A stretch of DNA of 64,000 bases from an uncultured Christensenella sp. (GCA_905193155.1 CAJJNQ010000004.1:29831-93830), one strand, 5' to 3'; numbered from the stretch's first letter, positions 1 to 7,859 are shown. Program-made: numbers and translations. Notes: a model not told the origin generated them from the letters alone.

Positions 1-183
1 GAAGCGCACAAAAATGCCGTTGGTCGTGGCGGAAGCCCAGATCTCCGGCCGTTTCAGCGGGCGGAAGCGGATGCTTTCCAGCAGCGGCGTCATGTCCAGC
101 ATCACGCGGCTGCCCGAAACGTAATCAATCTGCAAAACATGGCCGTCCAGCGGTGTTACCGAGGAGATGTATCGTCTTTGCAT
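1..183 (-). CDS. DUF2442 family protein (partial, C-terminus outside window)
   Basis: Reading the minus strand from an ATG at 183 gives 61 codons with no stop before the window edge, so the C-terminus is missing. The protein starts MQRRYISSVTPLDG and later has the pattern LDMTPLLESIRF followed by PLKRPEIW, which matches the way DUF2442 proteins read (a short beta-rich domain with a D-x-x-P-L-L turn). A GAGGG lies about 8 nt before the ATG. DUF2442 proteins have no established biochemical role; some are found next to toxin-like DUF4160 genes, but the neighbouring gene is out of view here. It lies downstream of the LuxR-type regulator on the same strand, but a terminator separates them, so it is probably a separate unit. 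Confidence 0.6.
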   Translation of the reverse strand, partial: MQRRYISSVTPLDGHVLQIDYVSGSRVMLDMTPLLESIRFRPLKRPEIWASATTNGIFVRF

Positions 184-209
184 GCCGCAGTCCCTCGCTT
201 TTTATGAAT

Positions 210-249
210 AAAAAACTCTCATCGCACCTTCATTGTACGATGAGAGTTT
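210..249 (-). terminator. Intrinsic terminator of the LuxR/MalT-type gene
   Basis: A perfect 12-bp stem (213-224 with 238-249) and 13-nt loop, read on the minus strand, is followed by a run of T. It sits 22 bp after the stop of the regulator at 272 and before the DUF2442 start. Confidence 0.85.
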
Positions 250-271
250 GCTTTTGACCATTGACCAATGG

Positions 272-2779
272 TTAGTTTTTTTCCTTTTCGGGCAGGAACA
301 GCGCCGCCAGGTGCTGCCGCTTGGTGCGCGTGTCGCCCTCGATCTGCAATTTGGCGTAGATTTTATTGATGTATTGCTTGACCGTGCCCTCGGTCAGATA
401 CAGCTGCGCGGCGATTTCGCGGTTGGTGGCGCGGTTTGCCGCCAGGCGCGCGATGACCAGCTCGCGGTCGGTCAGATCCGACGCGGCCTTCGGACGGGAA
501 AGACGCGCCAGCAGCGCCCGGCGGCGGGCTTCCGCTTCTGCGCCCAGCTCCCGAATGCGCGCCAGCAGCGCTGGATCGCCCTGCGCGCCGTCCAGCAAAT
601 CGCGGATCCAGCGATAATTTTCCGCAAAGGGGAGCACAATCCCGTCCGGCGCGGCGAGCTTCAGCGCCGCATTCAGCTCGGTCATCGCCTGCGCACGGCT
701 GCGCAGCGCCGCATAGGCGGCCGCCGCCTGAATGTGCAGATGCAGCGCCACCAGCGCATAGTGCATTTTGCCGCAAATTTCCAGCAGCGAATCGCTCCGC
801 TCCGCGACCTTTTCCCATTCCCCTTGAGAGAGATAAACCTGGTTTTCAATCATCCGCATCATGGGCTTGGCGGGGTTCAGGATGTTGACGCCATTCAGCT
901 CATGGGTGAGGAAGGGCGCGGGGACGCGCTCGGGCAGCCCCAGCAGCGCGCAGGCATAGGCGGTCGCGCTGTCGAAGGTGAGCAGCAGCATCGCATCGCG
1001 GCGGTGAAGCAGCGCGCTGCGTGCGTCGGCGGATTCGGGCAGCGGCTGTGCATCTTCCTGCAACAGGGCGCAGCGCAGAAAAAGGTGCCGCACACATTGG
1101 GCGATGTAGGCCTGATTTTTCTCCTCCGCAACATACCGCGCGCGGGAACCGAGCAGCCGCGCCTTTTGCAAATCGCCGCGCAGATAGGCGGCCTCGGCTT
1201 CCATCACGAGCTCCGCACCCGCCCCGTGCTCCTGCGTTACGCGGTAATAATAGGGCATGGATTCGTTCATCTGCCGCACTTCCTCATCCAGCGCGCCCGC
1301 TTCTCGGTGGAACATCTCCAGCACGGAGGGGGAGCCGAAGGTGAAGGAACCGTAGGTGCGGATGGAGACGGCGGGCCGCGTCATCTGGCGGCAGGCGCTG
1401 CGGTGCAGGGCGCTCATACCCGCGATGTCGTTATAGGCAAGAAAGCTCAGGATGAGGTCGCATTCGCCGCGCAGATTGCCGCGATCCTCGTCCGAAAGGC
1501 CGTTGTTTCCCGCTGCGGCGCATAGCAGCAGCTCCTTCAGCGCCAGCATCTGCCCGTATTTGCCCCACGAAAACAGGCGGCGCATCAGCACCAGCAGCGC
1601 GCGGGGGTGAGCTTTGAGCGCCTCGTCCGGGCAGTGCGCAAGGCCGCGCAGCACATCCTCCGGGTCGGCCGAGGCCAGCTGCACGCCCACGTCCTCCGCC
1701 ACCACGCACAGCCAACCGGCGGGGTTGCCGCTCTGCTCATAGGCTGCAAGCGCTTGCAGGTATTGCCCGCTCTGCTCGTACCACGCGCCGTAGCGGTCGT
1801 AGGTTCTGCGCTGCGTTTCCGAACTCAGACGGGAAAACACGCGCCCGGCGCAGGTTTTCATCATGTGGTGGAAGCGATAGGCGCCGCTGTCCGGCAGGCG
1901 GGTGACAAAGGCGTTCTGCTCGGTCAGGCCCGTGAGCATTGTTTCCACGTCGTCCCGCCCCGTGATGCGGCGCGCCATTTCGGCGGTGAACTCGTCCGCA
2001 AGGCTCATCATGGCGAGGAATTCCTGCTCGTCTTCTGCAAGCGGATCGATCAGCGCGGAGGTAAACATCTGATAGATGTCGGAATTTTCATCCGAGAGCA
2101 CGCCGCGCTCCGCAAAGGAGCAAAGGCTCAGATAGATGGCGGAAAACCAGCCCTCGCTCGAGCGCAGCAGCGCATCCATCTGCCGGTCGGTCAGCGCCAC
2201 GCCGCATTTGCGCGCGTAGATGGAAAGCTCCGTGTGGTTCAGCCGCAGCTGATCCGCGCCGATGCGGTGCAGCCGCCCGCCCAGCCGCACGATCTGCGCG
2301 CCGTCTAAAAAGCGGTCGCGGCTGGCCACAACCAGATGAACGTTGTCCGGCAGCGCCATGGCCAGCGTACACAGGAAGGCGGCGGCGCGTCCATCCCGCA
2401 GGAGATGAAAATCGTCTAAAAAGATGTAGGTCGGCTTTTCACCGGCCAGTTCCCGGCAGAGCTCGTCCACCACCAGCGCCGCCGTGCCCTTATCCGTTGG
2501 GCAGTCGTATTCCGCAAGAAGCGGCAGCCCCGCAAACGAGAAGGCGTTCTGCACGCGCTTCCAGAATACCGCCAGGCTGTCGGAATAGATGCTGATGCGC
2601 AGCACAGCGGCGTTTTCTGTGCGCACACGCCCTTCCAGATACCAGTTTACCGCCGTGGTTTTGCCGTAGCCCATCGGCGCGACCACCGCCGTGATCGGGC
2701 AGGAAGAGATGTACCGAAGCTTTTCCTGAACGCGCTCCGAAATGTATCGTACATTTAGGCGCTGCTTGCTTTTCTGCAT
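272..2779 (-). CDS. MalT-like LuxR-family ATP-dependent transcriptional regulator
   Basis: This 835-residue protein has the large-regulator architecture of the LAL/MalT group (STAND ATPases). Near the N-terminus there is a P-loop, APMGYGKTT (residues 34-42), and a Walker B FLDD at 120-123. A long helical, TPR-like middle follows. The C-terminal 60 residues form a LuxR/GerE helix-turn-helix starting LTDRELVIARLAA with the recognition part EGTVKQYINKIYAKL. Such proteins are cytoplasmic activators that oligomerise on binding an inducer and ATP. The inducer cannot be read from the sequence, and no obvious target operon is adjacent. The start at 2779 has AAGGAG 9 nt upstream, and an extended -10 promoter is seen at 2841-2849. 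It is monocistronic, closed by its own terminator. Confidence 0.88.
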   Translation of the reverse strand: MQKSKQRLNVRYISERVQEKLRYISSCPITAVVAPMGYGKTTAVNWYLEGRVRTENAAVLRISIYSDSLAVFWKRVQNAFSFAGLPLLAEYDCPTDKGTAALVVDELCRELAGEKPTYIFLDDFHLLRDGRAAAFLCTLAMALPDNVHLVVASRDRFLDGAQIVRLGGRLHRIGADQLRLNHTELSIYARKCGVALTDRQMDALLRSSEGWFSAIYLSLCSFAERGVLSDENSDIYQMFTSALIDPLAEDEQEFLAMMSLADEFTAEMARRITGRDDVETMLTGLTEQNAFVTRLPDSGAYRFHHMMKTCAGRVFSRLSSETQRRTYDRYGAWYEQSGQYLQALAAYEQSGNPAGWLCVVAEDVGVQLASADPEDVLRGLAHCPDEALKAHPRALLVLMRRLFSWGKYGQMLALKELLLCAAAGNNGLSDEDRGNLRGECDLILSFLAYNDIAGMSALHRSACRQMTRPAVSIRTYGSFTFGSPSVLEMFHREAGALDEEVRQMNESMPYYYRVTQEHGAGAELVMEAEAAYLRGDLQKARLLGSRARYVAEEKNQAYIAQCVRHLFLRCALLQEDAQPLPESADARSALLHRRDAMLLLTFDSATAYACALLGLPERVPAPFLTHELNGVNILNPAKPMMRMIENQVYLSQGEWEKVAERSDSLLEICGKMHYALVALHLHIQAAAAYAALRSRAQAMTELNAALKLAAPDGIVLPFAENYRWIRDLLDGAQGDPALLARIRELGAEAEARRRALLARLSRPKAASDLTDRELVIARLAANRATNREIAAQLYLTEGTVKQYINKIYAKLQIEGDTRTKRQHLAALFLPEKEKN

Positions 2780-2840
2780 GAAACGGAAACTCCTTCCGCA
2801 GAATTTTGTCGGAACAAGAATATCTCAATACGCTGAAAAG

Positions 2841-2849
2841 ATTATATCA
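2841..2849 (-). promoter_or_regulatory. Extended -10 promoter of the LuxR/MalT-type gene
   Basis: On the minus strand the sequence reads TGATATAAT, i.e. a TATAAT (2841-2846) with the TGn extension. No good -35 is seen at 17-18 nt, as is common for extended -10 promoters. It is 62 bp before the ATG at 2779. Confidence 0.55.
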
Positions 2850-2940
2850 TAAGCGGGATTTCGAGGCTACAGTGAATTAGAAGAGAAATGCTATATTGAT
2901 TGAAAAGGCAGGGGGGAGAAAAGCAGCCGATGTTTGAATG

Positions 2941-2994
2941 AAAATGAAAGAGAAAGCAGGCCGCTTGACGGAATTCCTTCCGCAGGCGGCCTGC
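2941..2994 (-). terminator. Probable terminator downstream of the RsmC-like methyltransferase
   Basis: Inverted arms GCAGGCCGC (2956-2964) and GCGGCCTGC (2986-2994) enclose a second small palindrome (GGAATTCC). On the minus strand the hairpin is followed by a pyrimidine-rich tract TTTCTCTTTC. The rest of the 347-bp gap 2780-3126 holds the promoter of the regulator and no gene I can support. Confidence 0.6.
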
Positions 2995-3126
2995 CTGTTT
3001 ATGAACTTGTTGATGGGCAGTTTTTTTATGAGCAGATGCTGCATGAGGAGCGATGCGGAAAAACGGAACCGGCGCTTTCCTTATTGCATATCAGATATTA
3101 TATAAGGAAGAAAGTCCGCTTATCGG

Positions 3127-3738
3127 TCAGGCGCGGCGCTTCTTTTTGGAGGCGCTGGGCGGGGTCTTGGGTGCTTTGGGCTTCGGCGGTGCGTAGCGTT
3201 CGCTGCGCTTTTCGGCGGTGAAAACGAAGTAGCCGCCGATCTCCTGCATCCGCACCCCGCCGAAGATGGCGGTGAGTTTGTTGCGGTACCAAAGCTCACG
3301 CTTGACCACCATCACCAGTTTACCGCCGATCTTCAGCCGATTGAAGCCCTTTTCAATGAACTTCTTCGCAACCGAAAAATCCGCGTGGTAAGGCGGGTTG
3401 GAGAGGATCCAGTCAAAGCCGGAGGCATCCACCGCGTCCAGCGCGTCGCCGCAGCAGAGATGCACGTTTTCAACGCCGTTGCGCTTGGCGTTTTCAGCTG
3501 CGCAGCGAACCGCCGCCGGATCGACGTCCGTCATCCAGACATTTTCTTCGCCCAGCACTTTCGCCGCCGCAATGCCCACCAGCCCCGCGCCGCAGCCGAG
3601 ATCGAGCAGCTTCTGCCCGGATTCGAGTTCCACGGCGGAAACCATGGAAAGCGTTCCCGTGTCTGCGCCGCGCGGAGAGAAGAGCCCTTCCGTCGTTTCG
3701 ATTTCCAGCGGCTGTTTCCAAAGCAAAGCCTGATACAT
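3127..3738 (-). CDS. Class I SAM methyltransferase, RsmC-like (MTS domain)
   Basis: The 203-residue protein has the SAM-binding motif LDLGCGAGLVG (residues 45-55), an acidic strand end DVDP (71-74) and the amino-methyltransferase motif NPPY (114-117), in the order seen in the MTS/RsmC family that methylates exocyclic amines of guanine in 16S rRNA. It is short, equivalent to the C-terminal catalytic half of E. coli RsmC, as is usual in Firmicutes. A basic tail (KKKRR near the end) could help RNA binding. The rRNA target is inferred, not shown. It is transcribed alone from a promoter at 3926-3954, after a leader with an intrinsic terminator just 34 bp before the ATG, so expression may be controlled by attenuation. 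Confidence 0.8.
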   Translation of the reverse strand: MYQALLWKQPLEIETTEGLFSPRGADTGTLSMVSAVELESGQKLLDLGCGAGLVGIAAAKVLGEENVWMTDVDPAAVRCAAENAKRNGVENVHLCCGDALDAVDASGFDWILSNPPYHADFSVAKKFIEKGFNRLKIGGKLVMVVKRELWYRNKLTAIFGGVRMQEIGGYFVFTAEKRSERYAPPKPKAPKTPPSASKKKRRA

Positions 3739-3771
3739 TCTGCACCTCTTCCGTTCGTTTCTGAATAAATA

Positions 3772-3804
3772 TAAAAAATGCGGTCAATCATAGCAATTGA
3801 CCGC
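3772..3804 (-). terminator. Intrinsic terminator before the methyltransferase gene
   Basis: Perfect 9-bp stem GCGGTCAAT (3780-3788) with ATTGACCGC (3796-3804), loop of 7 nt; on the minus strand it is followed by ATTTTTTAT. It stands between the leader and the methyltransferase ATG, so it either ends a small RNA or acts as an attenuator. Confidence 0.75.
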
Positions 3805-3919
3805 GGCATCCAGTACAGGTATCTTTGGATAGGCGTAGGGAAATGCGCTGATGATACAGCTGAAATAGGCCTGAAATGTGTCAGTTTTCAGATATGAATC
3901 TAAAGAAGATAACCTGTCT
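3772..3919 (-). ncRNA. Structured leader or small RNA with its own terminator, upstream of the methyltransferase
   Basis: A minus-strand promoter predicts a start near 3919. Two bases in, a long stem can form between 3906-3917 (RNA ACAGGTTATCTT) and 3815-3826 (RNA AAAGATACCTGT) with one bulged base, enclosing about 79 nt that contain further small hairpins (AGAT/ATCT; CTGAAA/TTTCAG). It is followed by a GC-rich 9-bp hairpin and T-run (3772-3804). A promoter, a closing stem at the 5' end, an interior with sub-helices and a terminator before an ORF is the layout of a transcriptional riboswitch, but I do not recognise the class. The segment TGGATGCCGCGG before the terminator vaguely recalls a T-box but has one base too many. 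A free-standing small RNA is equally possible because the closing stem does not overlap the terminator arms. Confidence 0.45.
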
Positions 3920-3925
3920 ATACAT

Positions 3926-3954
3926 AATATAGCACGAGGGGGGGATGTCGTCAA
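3926..3954 (-). promoter_or_regulatory. Sigma-A type promoter for the leader/methyltransferase
   Basis: On the minus strand TTGACG (3949-3954) and TATATT (3926-3931) are separated by exactly 17 bp. Confidence 0.7.
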
Positions 3955-4091
3955 TTATTTCTTTGTTAATTCCAGAAGACAAATTGTATAATCGAATTGA
4001 ATCACAGGGGAGAAAAGCGGAAGGGCCTTCAGAATTGCCCGGGAGGGGAATGTTAAGAATGCAAATATTCCTAAAAACGGCGTACTTTGCC

Positions 4092-4120
4092 TTGCATATG
4101 GCAGCGGATCGTTATATAAT
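4092..4120 (+). promoter_or_regulatory. Sigma-A type promoter for the zinc-ribbon/phosphoesterase pair
   Basis: TTGCAT (4092-4097), 17-bp spacer, TATAAT (4115-4120). It gives a 5' leader of about 130 nt before the ATG at 4258. The gap 3739-4257 holds this promoter, the divergent promoter and the leader RNA, and no gene I can support. Confidence 0.75.
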
Positions 4121-4257
4121 GTTCTCCGAAAAACGGGCATGGACCGGCGAAGCATTCAAAATTGGCCGGGAAAACGGCTTTTTCAGCGCTCAAAATCATA
4201 GAACGCTGCCGCAATTTATGCCTGAATGAATGGAAAAAAGGATCTGGAGGAATCGAA

Positions 4258-4680
4258 ATGGGTTACATCAAGTGCCCGCGCTGCGAACTGAACTATATGC
4301 CTGACACGGAGCGCTACTGCTCCGTCTGCAAGCGCGAGATGCGCGGAGAGGATGAGCACGACGAAATTGAGCTCTGCTCCGCGTGCGGCGAAAACCCCGT
4401 TGTGCCCGGCGAAGAGCTGTGCGCGGCCTGCCTGAAGGAGCTCACCCGTCAGGAGGGCGAAAAAGCCAATGAGGGAGAGGAGAACGTCGTCTCCGAAGAG
4501 GGCGATGTGACCGCGCTGGACGCCACGAGCGATCTGGAAGAGATCGATATCGACGTGGATGAAGACATTCCTTCCACTGAATACAGCGAAATCCACAAGG
4601 AACTCGGCATGGACGACGATGTCGAGGAAGGGGAAGAAGAGGACGGGGAGGAAGACCCGGACGGCGAAAAGAAAGATTAA
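4258..4680 (+). CDS. Double zinc-ribbon protein with acidic tail
   Basis: The protein has 140 residues. Four CxxC pairs (C6/C9, C21/C24, C40/C43, C55/C58) make two zinc ribbons in the first 60 residues. The remaining 80 are highly acidic (runs such as EEGEEEDGEEDPDG) and look unstructured. I do not recognise a named family; such proteins may bind nucleic acid-associated partners or act as metal-dependent adaptors, but no function is shown. GGAGG lies about 7 nt before the ATG, which decides the start over an upstream in-frame codon at 4162. It is followed after 20 bp by the metallophosphoesterase, which has its own AAAGGAG, so the two are probably co-transcribed. Confidence 0.7.
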   Translation: MGYIKCPRCELNYMPDTERYCSVCKREMRGEDEHDEIELCSACGENPVVPGEELCAACLKELTRQEGEKANEGEENVVSEEGDVTALDATSDLEEIDIDVDEDIPSTEYSEIHKELGMDDDVEEGEEEDGEEDPDGEKKD

Positions 4681-4700
4681 TCGTAAAGGAGTTCTGACGC

Positions 4701-5399
4701 ATGCGCATCTTTGCAATCGGCGATCTGCACCTGCCCGGCGGGCAGCTCAAGCCGATGGATATTTTCGGTGCGCATTGGGAAGGACACTTCGATAAAATCT
4801 GCGCCGATTGGCGCGCGCGCGTGACCGAAGAGGATGTGGTGCTGCTGCCCGGCGACCTTTCCTGGGCGATGACGCTGGAGGAGGCCGCGCCCGATCTTGC
4901 AGCCATCTGCACTTTGCCGGGGCGGAAGATCCTGCTGCGCGGCAACCACGATTACTGGTGGTCGTCCATCACCAGGGTGCGCGGACTGCTGCCGGCGGGC
5001 AATTACGCGCTGCAAAACGACGCGCTGGCGATCGATGGCGCCGTCTTTGCCGGGTCGCGCGGCTGGACGGTCGTGCCGGAAAATTCGACCAATGCGCAGG
5101 AGCTGAAGATCTACCGCCGCGAACTGATGCGGCTGGAGTTCTCCCTTCAGAGCGCACAGAAGCTCTCGCAGGGGCGGCCCATCGTGGCGATGCTCCACTT
5201 TCCTCCCTTTGGGGACAGAAAAGAGGGCAGCGGCTTTACCGAACTGCTCGAAAAATACGGCGTGAATACCTGTGTTTACGGCCATCTGCACGGCGAAGGG
5301 CTGCGCACCGCCTTCAACGGCGAGAAAAACGGTGTAAAATACGCCTGCACCTCCTGCGACGGGCTGGGTTTCCGCCTGCTGGAGCTGACAGAGGTGTAA
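4701..5399 (+). CDS. Calcineurin-like metallophosphoesterase
   Basis: The protein has 232 residues. The metal-binding motifs of the calcineurin-like fold are in order: GDLHL near residue 7, GDLSW near 52, GNHDYWW near 81, and GHLHG near 196, with an isolated MLHFPPF strand supplying another histidine. The extended GNHDYWW block is typical of the YkuE/serine-threonine-phosphatase-like cytosolic group in Clostridia. The substrate is not known. No signal peptide is seen. It is second in a two-gene unit with the zinc-ribbon protein and is closed by a strong terminator at 5421-5460. Confidence 0.85.
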   Translation: MRIFAIGDLHLPGGQLKPMDIFGAHWEGHFDKICADWRARVTEEDVVLLPGDLSWAMTLEEAAPDLAAICTLPGRKILLRGNHDYWWSSITRVRGLLPAGNYALQNDALAIDGAVFAGSRGWTVVPENSTNAQELKIYRRELMRLEFSLQSAQKLSQGRPIVAMLHFPPFGDRKEGSGFTELLEKYGVNTCVYGHLHGEGLRTAFNGEKNGVKYACTSCDGLGFRLLELTEV

Positions 5400-5420
5400 A
5401 AGCTTCATCAAAAAGCCTTG

Positions 5421-5460
5421 ACCGGTCTGCAATTTCGTAGGAAATTGCAGACCGGTTTTT
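5421..5460 (+). terminator. Strong intrinsic terminator after the metallophosphoesterase
   Basis: Perfect 15-bp stem (5421-5435 with 5442-5456), 6-nt loop, then TTTTT. It isolates the dcw operon from upstream transcription. Confidence 0.92.
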
Positions 5461-5543
5461 CTGTTTATTTTTCACAAAAAAATTTTGGACGATTGAAAAA
5501 TCACGCAGGAAAAACGGTCGAAGTGGAGAATATATACCTTCAA

Positions 5544-5567
5544 GTGGTGCGATGTGGCAGATCGTGG
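5544..5567 (+). promoter_or_regulatory. Probable MraZ operator: phased GTGG repeats
   Basis: GTGG occurs at 5544, 5554 and 5564, i.e. three direct repeats at exactly 10-bp intervals, with a fourth GTGG at 5523 (21 bp before the first). MraZ proteins of E. coli and Mollicutes bind direct repeats in their own promoter with about one helical turn spacing (TGGGN or GTG-containing boxes). The location 59-82 bp before the mraZ start fits autoregulation. No convincing -35/-10 pair was found, although TATATA is at 5531-5536. Confidence 0.65.
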
Positions 5568-5625
5568 CAAGCGCACCCTCAATTTAAGCGGCGCTTTGCC
5601 GCTCTGTGGAAGGAGGATGAACCCT

Positions 5626-6021
5626 GTGGCCGATCGCTATTCCGGTTATTATGAACACAGTCTCGACCCCAAGGGCCGCATCACCATCCCTTCCAAATTC
5701 CGCGACCAGCTGGGCAAGACCATCGCCATGATGCGCGGCAAGGGCGGCTGCATCGAGCTGTATTCCCTCACCGAGTGGAACGCCGTTTACGAAAAATTCG
5801 AAAAAATAGATGAAAACGATGAGGAAGCCTACAACCGCATGAGAAAGCTGTTGGCGACCTCGGTGGACGATAACGAGATGGACCGCCAGGGGCGATTGCT
5901 TGTCCCCACCACGCTGCGGGCCTACGCCAAACTGGAAAAGGACGTGGTCATCTCCGGCGCAGGCCGCCACGTCGAGGTTTGGAATCGCGACGATTTCTTC
6001 CGCTTTATTGAGGAGACATAA
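5626..6021 (+). CDS. mraZ: Transcriptional regulator / division protein MraZ
   Basis: The protein has 131 residues, the usual MraZ size (about 140). Two AbrB-like SpoVT/MraZ half-domains are visible: SLDPKGRITIPSKFR near the N-terminus and MDRQGRLLVPTTLRAYAKL in the second half, each with the DxxGR signature. MraZ is a ring-shaped DNA-binding repressor of the dcw cluster. The start is taken as GTG at 5626 because AGGAGG (5611-5616) is 9 nt before it; the in-frame ATG at 5617 is too close to that site. It is the first gene of the division operon and its stop abuts the ATG of rsmH with no gap. Phased GTGG repeats upstream are its probable operator. Confidence 0.93.
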   Translation: MADRYSGYYEHSLDPKGRITIPSKFRDQLGKTIAMMRGKGGCIELYSLTEWNAVYEKFEKIDENDEEAYNRMRKLLATSVDDNEMDRQGRLLVPTTLRAYAKLEKDVVISGAGRHVEVWNRDDFFRFIEET

Positions 6022-6960
6022 ATGGAATTCAAACATATTCCCGTCATGCTGGAGCCCTGCATGGAGCTGCTGGGGCTGGAACGGCATCCCGACGGCGTGT
6101 TCGTGGACGGCACGCTGGGCGGCGGCGGGCACACGCAGGAGATCCTGTCGCGCACGCGCGGAAAGGTTCTGGGCATCGACCGGGACTGGGAGGCGCTGAG
6201 GGCGGCGGGGGAGCGCCTTGCGTCTTTTGGCGACCGCTTTGTTCCGCTTCACGGAAATTATGCGAACATCGCTTCGCTTTTGCACGAAGCGGGCTATGAT
6301 TCGATGGACGGCATGCTGATGGATCTGGGCGTTTCGTCCTATCAGCTGGACAACCCCGAGCGCGGGTTTTCGTTTCACACCGATGCGCCGCTGGACATGC
6401 GCATGGATCAGACCGCGCCGCTGACCGCTGAAATCGTGCTCAACACCTATTCCGAAAAGGAACTGGCGCGCATCATCTCGCTCTACGGAGAAGAAAAGTG
6501 GGCTGTGCGCATCGCAAAGTTCATCGTTGCGGCGCGCCCCTTGCATACAACGATGGATCTGGTGCGCGTCATTGACGCCGCTGTGCCGGCCGCCGAGCGG
6601 CGCAAGGTGTCCCATCCGGCGCGGCGCACCTTCCAGGCCATTCGCATTGAGGTCAATTCCGAGCTTTCCCTGCTGGAACCCGCTCTGCGCGACGCGGTTT
6701 CGTGCTTAAAACCCGGCGGGCGGCTGGTGGTGATCACCTTCCATTCGCTGGAGGATCGCATCGTCAAGCAGACCTTCCACAATCTGCAATATCCCTGCAC
6801 CTGCCCGCCCAAAGCGCCGGTGTGCATCTGCGGCAAGAAGCCGCAGGGCTTCGTGGTGACGCGCAAGCCCGTGCTGCCGACCGAAGAGGAGTGCGAAATC
6901 AATCCCCGCTCCCACAGCGCCAAGGTGCGCGCCTTTGAAAAGATTTCCCCGGAAGCCTGA
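6022..6960 (+). CDS. rsmH: 16S rRNA (cytosine1402-N4)-methyltransferase RsmH
   Basis: The protein has 312 residues and normal length for MraW/RsmH. It begins HIPVMLEPCMELL, has the SAM loop VDGTLGGGGHTQEIL, the motif MDLGVSSYQLDNPERGFSFHTDAPLDMRMD that defines the family (split here by description: LGVSS then ERGFSF), and ends with SHSAKVRAFEKI. It methylates N4 of C1402 in the 16S rRNA P site together with RsmI. There is no spacing after mraZ (stop at 6019-6021, ATG at 6022), implying translational coupling. The standard second position in the dcw cluster supports the assignment. Confidence 0.96.
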   Translation: MEFKHIPVMLEPCMELLGLERHPDGVFVDGTLGGGGHTQEILSRTRGKVLGIDRDWEALRAAGERLASFGDRFVPLHGNYANIASLLHEAGYDSMDGMLMDLGVSSYQLDNPERGFSFHTDAPLDMRMDQTAPLTAEIVLNTYSEKELARIISLYGEEKWAVRIAKFIVAARPLHTTMDLVRVIDAAVPAAERRKVSHPARRTFQAIRIEVNSELSLLEPALRDAVSCLKPGGRLVVITFHSLEDRIVKQTFHNLQYPCTCPPKAPVCICGKKPQGFVVTRKPVLPTEEECEINPRSHSAKVRAFEKISPEA

Positions 6961-7018
6961 AAACCCGCTTTGCAACAAAGCGGCTGCATCAAACGTTTAA
7001 AAAAAGGAGGACGACGCC

Positions 7019-7735
7019 ATGCCGGTCTACAAGCGCAATCCCGGATTGGACGCGGACGACTACTACGTCAGCGGTGCGACGGTTCGCCGCAGCGCGCGTT
7101 CCTCCGTGCAGGAGCCGTCCACCCGCCGTGTGCCGGACAACCGCGCCGAGCTGTTTCCCTCGCGGCAAAGCCCCGCAACACAGCGCCGTTCCGCGCAAAA
7201 TGCGAACATCCGTCCGCAGCGCCGCCCGGAGCCCCTGCGCGACACCCGGTCCTTTCAGGATCGCCGCCGCGCCGATCCGCCCAGAGCGTATTATTCCGCG
7301 GAACCCGCTAACCAGCGCCTCACCCGCGCCGAGGTCAACCACCGCACCGTGCAGCAGCACGCCTTCCGTCGTGCCGAGCAGGAGCGCCTGCGCCGCGAGC
7401 AGGAGGAGCGCCAGCAGCGCGAAAATGAGGAAGAAGCGCGCCGCCGCCGTCAGCACCGCATCCAGACGCTGTTCGCCTTTGTGAGCATCGTGCTGGTGGT
7501 CGCCGTGGCGGGAGGCATCTTTTCGCTCCTGGTGCGCTACACCAAGATCGAGCAGATGATTGTGGAGCAGCGCAAGCTCACCGCGGAGATCGACGATCAG
7601 CAAAAGCGCCTGGAGGAGCTTCAGGTCGAAATCAATAGGCAGGGCAATATCGCCCAGATTCAGGACTATGCGCGGCAGAACCTGAATATGGATTATGCAC
7701 AGAAGGAAAACACCCGCGTCATCGCTCTGCCGTAA
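7019..7735 (+). CDS. FtsL/DivIC-like septum protein with long basic N-terminus
   Basis: The protein has 238 residues. The first 145 are Arg/Gln/Pro-rich and probably disordered in the cytoplasm. One membrane segment lies near residues 151-175 (FAFVSIVLVVAVAGGIFSLL). A leucine-zipper-like coiled coil (about 178-215, KLTAEIDDQQKRLEELQVEI) follows, then the end typical of FtsL/DivIC proteins (ARQNLNMDYAQKENTRVIALP). The position between rsmH and the class B PBP is where ftsL always sits, so it is called the FtsL homologue; the sequence itself resembles DivIC as much. Its role would be to bridge the PBP/FtsW pair with FtsQ. AAAAGGAGG lies 9 nt before the ATG. The N-terminal tail is much longer than the 20-40 residues usual for FtsL. 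Confidence 0.82.
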   Translation: MPVYKRNPGLDADDYYVSGATVRRSARSSVQEPSTRRVPDNRAELFPSRQSPATQRRSAQNANIRPQRRPEPLRDTRSFQDRRRADPPRAYYSAEPANQRLTRAEVNHRTVQQHAFRRAEQERLRREQEERQQRENEEEARRRRQHRIQTLFAFVSIVLVVAVAGGIFSLLVRYTKIEQMIVEQRKLTAEIDDQQKRLEELQVEINRQGNIAQIQDYARQNLNMDYAQKENTRVIALP

Positions 7736-7859
7736 GGGTGCTTTTCCGCAAGGACAAAAGACACAGAACGAGAAGAGATCATTTTGCGGCGTAACCGATA
7801 AAAACAGAAAGAGGTGCGTTCATTTTTCATCCAGTCCGCAGAAAGGAGCCTGCCGATCT

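Noticed and set aside
2934..3221. Plus-strand open frame of 95 residues opposite the methyltransferase end
   Set aside because: It covers a terminator and the antisense of a clear gene, with no domain pattern or good ribosome site.
3806..3830. T-box riboswitch, suggested by TGGATGCCGCGG near the terminator
   Set aside because: The T-box consensus (TGGNACCGCG) needs one base fewer, no specifier loop could be identified, and the downstream gene is not an aminoacyl-tRNA synthetase or amino acid gene.
3945..4229. Plus-strand open frame of 94 residues in the gap before the zinc-ribbon gene
   Set aside because: It spans the sigma-A promoter at 4092-4120 and the divergent promoter, and has no recognisable pattern.
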